From DASXYG01 sp036502625 (GTDB taxonomy: Bacteria > Actinomycetota > Actinomycetes > Streptosporangiales > Streptosporangiaceae), in contig DASXYG010000102.1 in the NCBI GenBank assembly GCA_036502625.1, forward strand, positions 1 through 42,061: a DNA stretch of 42,061 bases. Direction: 5' to 3'. Under the pieces are notes generated by a model. That model was given only the letters and a program-made list of their open reading frames with translations. It was not told the origin of the DNA and searched no databases. A program made the position numbers and the translations under genes. Shown here piece by piece: positions 8,637 through 15,141 of this stretch. The number at the start of each line of letters is the position of its first letter. Within the stretch, counting starts at the first letter, position 1.

Positions 8637-9224
8637 CTAGCGGTCCGGGTCGGCGGTGTTCGTGCGCATTCCCCGCCAGATCAGGTCGGTGAGGTTCGCG
8701 GTCTGGCTGCGCCAGTCGCCGTTCGGGTCGAGGAACAGCAGGCCGCCGAGGCCGCGCATGACCGTCTCCGGTTCCAGGTCGGCGGGGACGTTCCCGGCGT
8801 CCACGTTGGCCTTCAGCAGCGTGGCGATCGCGTCGACCACGGACTCGTACGCGCTGGCCGGCAGCGCCTGGGGGGACGTCGTCGCGGCGCGCAGGGCGTC
8901 GGCCAGGCCGCGCTTGGTCATCATGTAGTGGGCCAGGTGCTCGATCGTCCAGACCCGGAACGCCTGGTCCGGCGTGTGCGTTTCGAGGAGCGAGGGCACG
9001 ACGTCGACGAGGTGGCGCACCTCGCGCTGGTAGACCGCCAGGATGAGCGCTTCGGGGGTGGGGAAGTGCCGGTAGACCGTGCCGACCCCGACCCCGGCCG
9101 TCTTGGCGATGGCGTTGAACGAGACCTCGCCCGACCCGGCCAGCGACTCGGCCGCCGCGGCGAGGATGCGCTCGTGGTTGCGCCGGGTGTCGGCGCGCCG
9201 GGGATTGACCGATCCCGTCGTCAT
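8637..9224 (-). CDS. TetR family transcriptional regulator
   Basis: 195-residue TetR protein. The N-terminal helix-turn-helix reads RRNHERILAAAAESLAG, then FNAIAKTAGVGVGTVYRHFPTPEALI, with the usual TVYRHF recognition helix. The C-terminal ligand domain (LRAATTSPQALPASAYESVV, then a helical GLGGLLFLDPNGDWR tail) resembles actinobacterial TetRs of the SbtR/TetR_C_49-like kind. ATG 9224 is preceded by GGGAGGG, so longer frames running upstream into the operator region are not used. It is divergent from the molybdenum oxidoreductase operon and shares an operator-rich 149-bp gap with it; it also reads toward the aryl-CoA genes and may regulate either. Confidence 0.9.
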   Translation of the reverse strand: MTTGSVNPRRADTRRNHERILAAAAESLAGSGEVSFNAIAKTAGVGVGTVYRHFPTPEALILAVYQREVRHLVDVVPSLLETHTPDQAFRVWTIEHLAHYMMTKRGLADALRAATTSPQALPASAYESVVDAIATLLKANVDAGNVPADLEPETVMRGLGGLLFLDPNGDWRSQTANLTDLIWRGMRTNTADPDR

Positions 9225-9274
9225 GGTCCCTCCCGGTCCGTCCGTAATGGGGGGCAACGCTGCCGCGTTGCGAA

Positions 9275-9326
9275 GCGGATTGTAATCCGCTAGCTTAGCG
9301 TGCAGGCTAAGCGGATGATTATCCGG
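9275..9326. promoter_or_regulatory. Paired operator-like palindromes between TetR and molybdenum operon
   Basis: GCGGATT-GT-AATCCGC (9275-9290) is a perfect 7-bp-arm inverted repeat. A degenerate copy, GCGGAT-GATT-ATCCGG, lies at 9311-9326, with centres 36 bp apart. Between them is a third inverted repeat, GCTTAGC-N6-GCTAAGC (9293-9312). This cluster sits 51 bp from the TetR start and 48 bp from the GTG of the 2Fe-2S subunit, the expected place for a TetR autoregulatory operator that also controls the divergent operon. Confidence 0.7.
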
Positions 9327-9373
9327 CTCCGCGCCAAGGCTTCCCAACTGGACGATCTGCGGGGAACAGACCA

Positions 9374-9826
9374 GTGGACATCGCACTCGAAGTCAATGGC
9401 ACCACACACGACCTGAGCATCGATCCCGGCGTCACACTGCTCGACGCGCTGCGGGAGCGGCTCGGCATAACTGGCCCGAAGAAGGGATGCGACCGGGGAC
9501 AGTGCGGCGCGTGCACCGTGCACGTCGACGGCCGGCCCGTGCTCTCCTGCCTGACCCTGGCCGCCACCGTGAAGGAGCACGTCACAACGGTGGAAGGGCT
9601 GTCGGACGGGGACGAACTGCACCCGGTCCAGCAGGCGTTCGCCGACCAGGACGCGCTGCAGTGCGGGTTCTGCACACCCGGGCAGGTGATGTCCGCCGTC
9701 GCCGCCGTCGAGCAGGGCGTCGAGGACGTACGGGAGTTCATGTCCGGCAACATCTGCCGCTGCTCGGCCTATCCGAACATCGTCGCGGCAGTCGAACAAG
9801 CGAGGCAGGCCGATGCGACCCTTTGA
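9374..9826 (+). CDS. 2Fe-2S subunit of PaoABC-like aldehyde oxidoreductase
   Basis: 150-residue small subunit of a xanthine-oxidase-family molybdoenzyme. The plant-type 2Fe-2S centre is held by Cys39, Cys44, Cys47 and Cys59 (GCDRGQCGACT...SC); the second cluster by Cys97, Cys100, Cys128 and Cys130 (QCGFCTPG and ICRC). It passes electrons from the molybdenum site to FAD. Unlike E. coli PaoA it has no twin-arginine leader, so the complex is probably cytoplasmic. Start is GTG 9374 with a weak GGGGA ribosome site. It overlaps the next gene by 14 bp, as expected for stoichiometric subunits. Confidence 0.92.
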   Translation: MDIALEVNGTTHDLSIDPGVTLLDALRERLGITGPKKGCDRGQCGACTVHVDGRPVLSCLTLAATVKEHVTTVEGLSDGDELHPVQQAFADQDALQCGFCTPGQVMSAVAAVEQGVEDVREFMSGNICRCSAYPNIVAAVEQARQADATL

Positions 9827-10772
9827 ACTCGCGGCACCCACGACCATCGAGGCCGCGCTCGCCGAGCCCGGCACGTTTCTGGCCGGCGGCACCACCGTCG
9901 TCGACCTGATGAAGCTCAACGTCCTGACGCCGGACAGCGTCCTGGACATCAACGAGCTGCCGCTCCGCGGCATCGACACCGCTGACGGGCTGCGCATCGG
10001 TGCGCTGGCCCGGATGAGCGACGTCGCCGCGCACCCCGGCGTCTACCCGGCGATCTCCCGCGCCCTGCTGCTGAGCGCGTCGCAGCAACTGCGGAACATG
10101 GCCAGCATCGGCGGCAACCTGCTGCAGCGCACCCGCTGCACGTACTTCCGCGACGTCGCCATGCCGTGCAACAAACGGGAGCCGGGCAGCGGATGCCCGG
10201 CGATCTCCGGCGCCAACCGCATGCACGCCGTCCTGGGCGCCGGCGACCACTGCGCGGCCACGCACGCCAGCGATCTGGCCGTCGCCCTGGTCGCGCTCGA
10301 CGCCGAGATCCGGCTGGTCAGCGCCGCCGGGAGCCGTACGGTCAAGCTGGCCGACTTCTACCGCGAGCCCGGCGACACCCCCGAGGTGGAGAACGACCTG
10401 CGCCCCGGCGAGCTGATCACCGAGGTCGTCGTCCCGCGGCTGGACTGGGCCGCGCGCTCCACGTACGTCAAGGTGCGCGACCGCCAGTCGTACGAGTTCG
10501 CGCTGAGCTCCGCCGCCGTCGCCCTGGACGTACGGGACGGGCACGTCGCCGACGCCCGGGTGGCGGTCGGCGGCGTGGCCACCGTGCCGTGGCGGCTGCC
10601 CGCCGTCGAGGCGGCTCTTCGCGGTGCGCCCGCGACCGAGGCGTCCTTCGAGGAGGCCGCGTCCGTAGCCGCCGACGGCGCCCGGCCGCTGTCCGCGAAC
10701 GGCTACAAGGTGCCCCTGCTGAAGCGGACCGTCGTCCGCGCACTGCTCGAACTGACCGAGGGGAGCCGCTGA
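9813..10772 (+). CDS. FAD / 4Fe-4S subunit of PaoABC-like aldehyde oxidoreductase
   Basis: 319-residue medium subunit. LAGGTTVVDLMKLNV is the FAD diphosphate-binding loop and SIGGNLLQRTRC the second FAD segment. Cys109, Cys119, Cys128 and Cys147 lie in RCTYFRD...CNKREPGSGC...GDHC, the pattern of the PaoB/YagS type that carries an extra 4Fe-4S cluster; plain xanthine dehydrogenase and CO dehydrogenase medium subunits lack it. The C-terminal CO-dehydrogenase-flavoprotein domain (AALALDVRDGHVADARVAVGG-like) follows. It is flanked by the 2Fe-2S gene (14-bp overlap) and the Mo gene (TGATG, sharing one base). Confidence 0.92.
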   Translation: MRPFELAAPTTIEAALAEPGTFLAGGTTVVDLMKLNVLTPDSVLDINELPLRGIDTADGLRIGALARMSDVAAHPGVYPAISRALLLSASQQLRNMASIGGNLLQRTRCTYFRDVAMPCNKREPGSGCPAISGANRMHAVLGAGDHCAATHASDLAVALVALDAEIRLVSAAGSRTVKLADFYREPGDTPEVENDLRPGELITEVVVPRLDWAARSTYVKVRDRQSYEFALSSAAVALDVRDGHVADARVAVGGVATVPWRLPAVEAALRGAPATEASFEEAASVAADGARPLSANGYKVPLLKRTVVRALLELTEGSR

Positions 10773-12946
10773 TGCCCAGCCGTCTGGACGGCCCGGCGAA
10801 GGTCACCGGCCGGGCCACGTACGGGGCGGACAACAACCTCCCCGGCATGGCCTACGGATACGTCGTGCTCAGCACGATCGCGAACGGCGAGATCGCCGCC
10901 ATAGACGTCACGGCGGCACGCGCCGCCCCCGGCGTGCTCGGCGTGTACTCGCCGTTCGACCCGCTCGAACTGCGCGCCCCGGAGTCGCCGCTGTTCGGCG
11001 TGACCTGGGTGCCCCTGCAGGACAAGGACGTCGCCTACTACGGCCAGCCGATCGGCTTCGTGGTGGCCGAGACGTACGAACAGGCCCGCGACGCGGCGAT
11101 GCTCATCGAGGTCGCGTACAACCCGCGGCCCGCGGAGACCTCGCTGGCGGACGGCCTCGCCGGCGCGGAGGACGCGCCGCCGTCCATGCACGGCGAGCCG
11201 CCGTCGCTCACGGTCCTCGCGCCCGGCGTCGACACCATCGACGACGCGCTGGCCGCGAGCCCGGTGGTCGTCGACGCGACCTACTCCACCGCGGCGCAGA
11301 ACCACGCCCAGATGGAACCGCATTCGGCGGTCGCCGTATGGGAGTCCGGCGCGCTGACGGTCTACAGCGGCAACCAGGGGTCCCACCTCGTGGCCATGGA
11401 GCTGGCCGGCGCGTTCGAGCTGGAGCCGTCGGCGGTGCACGTGGTGAACCCGGTCGTGGGCGGCGCGTTCGGCGGCAAGGGCCGTACGTCCGCGCCGGCG
11501 TTCCTGGCCGCGGCCGCCGCGCGCGACCTCGGCCGGCCGGTCAAGGCCGCGCTCGCCCGCGAGCAGATGTTCACCGCCACGGCGAACCGGCCCGCGACCG
11601 TCCAGCGGATCTCCCTCGGCGCGGACACCGCGGGAACGCTGCTCGCGCTGCGCCACGACTCGTGGTCGAGCACCCCGATGGACCGGTCGTTCATCGAGCC
11701 GACCTCGCACGGCACCTCGCGCGAGTGGTACGCCACCCAGAACCTGGCCATCAGCCAGAAGATGGTGCCGCTGAACATCCCGCCGACCACGTTCATGCGC
11801 GCGCCCGGCGAGGCGCCCGGGTCGTTCGCGCTGGAGAGCGCGGTCGACGAGCTGGCGGTCGCGCTCAACATGGACCCGATCGCGCTGCGGCAGCGCAACA
11901 ACTCCGCCGCGCCGCCCGGCCGCGACCTCCAGTGGTCGAGCAAGCACCTCGACGAGTGCTTCCGCATCGGCGCGCAGCGGTTCGGCTGGTCCGAGCGCCT
12001 GCCGCACGGCCGCACCGACGGCGACTGGCTCGTCGGCCTCGGCACCGCGACCGCGATGTTCCCGGCCCTGCGCTTCCCGGCCTCCGTCGAGGTCACGCTG
12101 CGCGACGACGACACGGCGGACGTCGCGTGCAGCGGCGCCGACCCGGGCACCGGCCTGCTGACCGTGCTCGCCCTGGTCGGCGCGGAGTCGCTGGACATCA
12201 AGCCCGACCAGGTCACGCCGCGGCTCGGCGACTCGTCGCTGGCGCCCGGCGGCCTGTCCGGCGGCTCGACCGCCACGGCGAGCGTGGGCTCTGCCATCAT
12301 GATCGCCGCGCCCAGGGCGATCGACGACCTGCTGGCCCTGGCGTCCGCGCCCGGCGCGCCGTTCGACGGCATGGACGTCCAGTACGCGGACGGCCGCGTG
12401 CAGGCCGGCGGCCGGTCGATGACGTTCGGCGAGCTGCTGCGCGCCCTGGACCGTGCGTCGGTCTCCGCGACCGGCACGTCCACGCCCGGCGAGGAGCTGA
12501 CCAAGCACTCGTTCAGCTCCTTCGGCGCGCAGTTCTGCGAGGTCCGCGTGCACAAGTGGACGCGTGAGGCCCGGGTGTCGCGCATGCTCGGCGTGTTCGA
12601 CGCCGGCCGGATCATCAACCGGAAGACCGCGCGCAGCCAGATCATGGGCGGCATGATCTGGGGCGTGTCGGCCGCGCTGCACGAGGGCCTGGAGATCGAG
12701 GCGAACGGCCGCCCCGCCAACGGCGACTTCGCGGGCTACCTGCTCCCGGTCAACGCGGACATCCCCGAGGTCGGCGTCGAGTTCGTCGAGTACCCGGACA
12801 CCCTGCAGAACACCCTCGGGGCGCGCGGCGTGGGCGAGATCGGCGTCGTCGGCATGGCGGCCGCCGTCGCCAACGCCATCGCCAACGCGACCGGCATCCG
12901 CGTACGCCACATCCCGATCATGGTCGAGGACCTCCTGGACCAGTAG
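10772..12946 (+). CDS. Molybdenum-cofactor subunit of PaoABC-like aldehyde oxidoreductase
   Basis: 724-residue large subunit. It starts directly with the aldehyde-oxidase hammerhead domain (RLDGPAKVTGRATYGAD), then GQPIGFVVAETYEQA, NPVVGGAFGGKG (Mo-pterin loop), FMRAPGEAPG, and ends with the catalytic GARGVGEIG, where Glu689 is the conserved base. No iron-sulfur domain is fused, so it needs the two upstream subunits. Similarity to PaoC/YagR points to a broad or aromatic aldehyde substrate; the aryl-acid operon next door makes an aromatic aldehyde a reasonable guess (inference). Maturation would need a XdhC-type chaperone, which is not in the window. Start ATG 10772 overlaps the previous stop (TGATG). 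Confidence 0.93.
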   Translation: MPSRLDGPAKVTGRATYGADNNLPGMAYGYVVLSTIANGEIAAIDVTAARAAPGVLGVYSPFDPLELRAPESPLFGVTWVPLQDKDVAYYGQPIGFVVAETYEQARDAAMLIEVAYNPRPAETSLADGLAGAEDAPPSMHGEPPSLTVLAPGVDTIDDALAASPVVVDATYSTAAQNHAQMEPHSAVAVWESGALTVYSGNQGSHLVAMELAGAFELEPSAVHVVNPVVGGAFGGKGRTSAPAFLAAAAARDLGRPVKAALAREQMFTATANRPATVQRISLGADTAGTLLALRHDSWSSTPMDRSFIEPTSHGTSREWYATQNLAISQKMVPLNIPPTTFMRAPGEAPGSFALESAVDELAVALNMDPIALRQRNNSAAPPGRDLQWSSKHLDECFRIGAQRFGWSERLPHGRTDGDWLVGLGTATAMFPALRFPASVEVTLRDDDTADVACSGADPGTGLLTVLALVGAESLDIKPDQVTPRLGDSSLAPGGLSGGSTATASVGSAIMIAAPRAIDDLLALASAPGAPFDGMDVQYADGRVQAGGRSMTFGELLRALDRASVSATGTSTPGEELTKHSFSSFGAQFCEVRVHKWTREARVSRMLGVFDAGRIINRKTARSQIMGGMIWGVSAALHEGLEIEANGRPANGDFAGYLLPVNADIPEVGVEFVEYPDTLQNTLGARGVGEIGVVGMAAAVANAIANATGIRVRHIPIMVEDLLDQ

Positions 12947-13017
12947 CGCGTACGGGCACCGCCCCCTCACCGAGATCGCGTCAGGCACAATCGCAGTCGT
13001 CGCGGAAGCGGTATTCG

Positions 13018-14541
13018 GTGAGGAAGGCGGTGCCCGAGGTGCCTGTTGTGGACAGCATCCATGTGGACGGCGTGTGGCGTACGGCCGCCGGCGGCGGGAC
13101 GCGTGACGTGCTCGACCCCGCCGACGCGACCACGCTGGCCGTCGTCGCCGAGGGCGGCGAGGCGGACGCGGACGCGGCGGTCGAGGCGGCGCGCCGCGCC
13201 TTCGACGACGGCCCCTGGCCGCGTACGCCGGTGGCCGAGCGCGCCGCGGTGCTGCGCCGCGTCGCGGAGTTCCTCCAGCGCGACCGCGCGGAGATCGCGC
13301 TGACCGAGTCGCGTGACACCGGCAAGACGCTGGAGGAGGGCCGGGTCGACGTCGACGACGTCACCAACGCCTTCCGCTACTTCGCGGACCTGGTCGCCGG
13401 GGAGTCCGCGGGCCGTGTCGTGGACGCGGGCGACCCGGACGTGCACAGCGTCGTCGTGCACGAGCCGGTCGGCGTCTGCGCCATGATCACGCCCTGGAAC
13501 TACCCGCTGCTCCAGGCGAGCTGGAAGATCGCCCCGGCGCTGGCCGCGGGCGACACCTTCGTGATCAAGCCGAGCGAGGTCACGCCGCTGTCCACGATCC
13601 ACCTGGTGCGGCTCGTGATCGAGGCGGGCGTCCCGGCCGGCGTCGCGAACATCGTGACGGGCGCGGGCGACCCGGTGGGCGCCCGGTTCGGCACCCATCC
13701 CGGCGTCGACCTGGTCTCCTTCACCGGCGGCCTGGTCTCCGGCACCAAGGTCGGCGCCGCTGCCGTGTCCGGCGCCAAGAGGATCGCCCTGGAGCTGGGC
13801 GGCAAGAACCCGAACGTGGTCTTCGCCGACGCCTGCGCCACCGACGAGGGCTTCGACACCGCCGTGGACCAGGCGCTGAACGCGGCGTTCATCCACAGCG
13901 GCCAGGTCTGCTCGGCCGGCGCGCGGCTGATCGTCGAGGCGTCCGTCAAGGACCGCTTCGTCGCCGAGCTGGCCGCCCGCGCCCGCCGGATCCGCCTCGG
14001 CCGCGGTACGGAGGACGGCGTCGAGTGCGGCCCGCTCGTCTCCGCCCAGCAGCTCGCCAAGACCGAGGACTACGTGGCCTCGGCGCTGGCCGAGGGCGCC
14101 ACCCTGGTGTGCGGCGGCGCCCGCCCCGAGCCGTCCGCCGTACGCCCCGCCGGCGGCTACTTCTACCAGCCGACCATCCTCGACGACTGCCACCGCGGCA
14201 TGCGCGTCATCCGCGAGGAGACCTTCGGCCCGATCCTCACCGTCGAGGCCTTCACCACCGAGGACGCGGCCGTCGCCCTGGCCAACGACACCGAGTACGG
14301 CCTGGCCGGCGCGGTCTTCTCCGCCGACACCGCCCGCGCCCGCCGCGTCGCCGCCCGCCTGCGCCACGGCACCGTGTGGATCAACGACTTCCACCCGTAC
14401 CTCCCCCAGGCCGAGTGGGGCGGCATGGGCAAGTCCGGCATCGGCCGCGAACTAGGCCCCCACGGCCTCGACGAATACCGCGAGACCAAGCACATCTACG
14501 AGAACCTCCGCCCCGCCCCCGTACGCTGGTTCGCCGGCTGA
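13018..14541 (+). CDS. Betaine-aldehyde-dehydrogenase-like aldehyde dehydrogenase
   Basis: 507-residue NAD(P)-dependent aldehyde dehydrogenase. Catalytic Cys298 is in SGQVCSAG and general-base Glu259 in LELGGKNPN; PWNYPLLQASWKIAPALAAG forms the cofactor site. The end WINDFHPYLPQAEWGG followed by GLDEYRETKHIYENL is characteristic of GbsA/BetB-like enzymes that oxidise betaine aldehyde to glycine betaine. No choline oxidase or transporter is nearby, so another amino-aldehyde or an aldehyde linked to the adjacent Mo enzyme remains possible. The gene lies 71 bp after the Mo subunit and may be in its operon. GTG codons at 13030 and 13039 are alternative starts; the ribosome site GAGGAAGG lies between, so the N-terminus is uncertain. 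Confidence 0.9.
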   Translation: MRKAVPEVPVVDSIHVDGVWRTAAGGGTRDVLDPADATTLAVVAEGGEADADAAVEAARRAFDDGPWPRTPVAERAAVLRRVAEFLQRDRAEIALTESRDTGKTLEEGRVDVDDVTNAFRYFADLVAGESAGRVVDAGDPDVHSVVVHEPVGVCAMITPWNYPLLQASWKIAPALAAGDTFVIKPSEVTPLSTIHLVRLVIEAGVPAGVANIVTGAGDPVGARFGTHPGVDLVSFTGGLVSGTKVGAAAVSGAKRIALELGGKNPNVVFADACATDEGFDTAVDQALNAAFIHSGQVCSAGARLIVEASVKDRFVAELAARARRIRLGRGTEDGVECGPLVSAQQLAKTEDYVASALAEGATLVCGGARPEPSAVRPAGGYFYQPTILDDCHRGMRVIREETFGPILTVEAFTTEDAAVALANDTEYGLAGAVFSADTARARRVAARLRHGTVWINDFHPYLPQAEWGGMGKSGIGRELGPHGLDEYRETKHIYENLRPAPVRWFAG

Positions 14542-14580
14542 CCGCCCAGAGCCCCGCGCCGCCCCACGCGGCCTCCGGCG

Positions 14581-15079
14581 CTCGCCGGCCGGCTCCCGGG
14601 CGGCGCGATCGTCTCCGCCGACATCGCCGGCCTGACCCGGCGCCCGGCCTTCCTCCTCAACATCCCCGTCGGCCTGGCGGGCCTGGCCCTCGCCCCGGCC
14701 CTGATCCCGGAGACCCGCGCCCCGCCCGACCCCGCCCGTACGACCCGCCCCGACCTCCCCGGGCACGGCCCTCCTCGCCCGGTCCGTCCTGCTCGTGCCG
14801 CTGCCGCTGTCCCTGGGCCGCGATCTCGCGTGGCCGCCGTGGACGTGGGCCGCGCTCGGCCTCGCCCCGTTCGCGTGGGCGGCGTTCTTCCCCCAGGTCG
14901 GCGGCTTCCTGATCACCACCGCGCTGACGCTCCCGTCCGACCTCGGCCTGACCGCCGTCCCGGGTCACCTCACCGGCGTGGCGAGCGGTGTCCTCACCAC
15001 CGCGCAGCGGCTCGGCATCGCCGTGGGCACGGCCGCCCTGGCCGCCCTGTTCTTCGCCGCGATCACTGCGGCCTTGTGA
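14581..15079 (+). pseudogene. Remnant of a DHA2-type MFS drug exporter
   Basis: Pieces of an EmrB/QacA-like transporter survive in two frames. The first frame gives LPGGAIVSADIAGLTRRPAF and LLNIPVGLAGLALAP, the motif-C/periplasmic hairpin region of 14-TM exporters. Near 14755-14770 the reading shifts by one base to give LLVPLPLSLGRDLAWPPWTW. A further deletion then joins this to the C-terminal helices (HLTGVASGVLTTAQRLGIAV). The N-terminal half, including any start codon, is absent. This explains the 600-bp stretch between the dehydrogenase and the NUDIX gene; no intact gene lies here. Confidence 0.75.
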
Positions 15080-15109
15080 GTAGGTGAACTCTTACCCTGG
15101 CGCGGCTTT

Positions 15110-15124
15110 CTGTCAGACTGACAG
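15110..15124. promoter_or_regulatory. Perfect palindrome upstream of the NUDIX-nucleosidase gene
   Basis: CTGTCAG-A-CTGACAG is a perfect 7-bp-arm inverted repeat ending 17 bp before the ATG at 15142. NrtR-type NUDIX regulators bind short palindromes in their own and target promoters through the C-terminal winged helix, which this gene's product has. Autoregulation through this site is therefore likely (inference). Confidence 0.6.
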
Positions 15125-15141
15125 GAAGCGACGCTTGGCGC

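Noticed and set aside
9290..9997. Leftward frames opposite the 2Fe-2S and FAD subunits
   Set aside because: They contradict the cysteine-motif-bearing plus-strand genes and have no domain.
9374..12946. Classification of the Mo enzyme as 4-hydroxybenzoyl-CoA reductase, which would fit the aryl-CoA operon
   Set aside because: That enzyme also has a 4Fe-4S medium subunit, but the cysteine pattern with CNKREPGSGC matches the PaoB/YagS type better.
10703..12988. Long leftward frame opposite the molybdenum subunit
   Set aside because: Arg/Gly/Asp/His-rich with no motif; the plus strand carries all conserved molybdoenzyme motifs.
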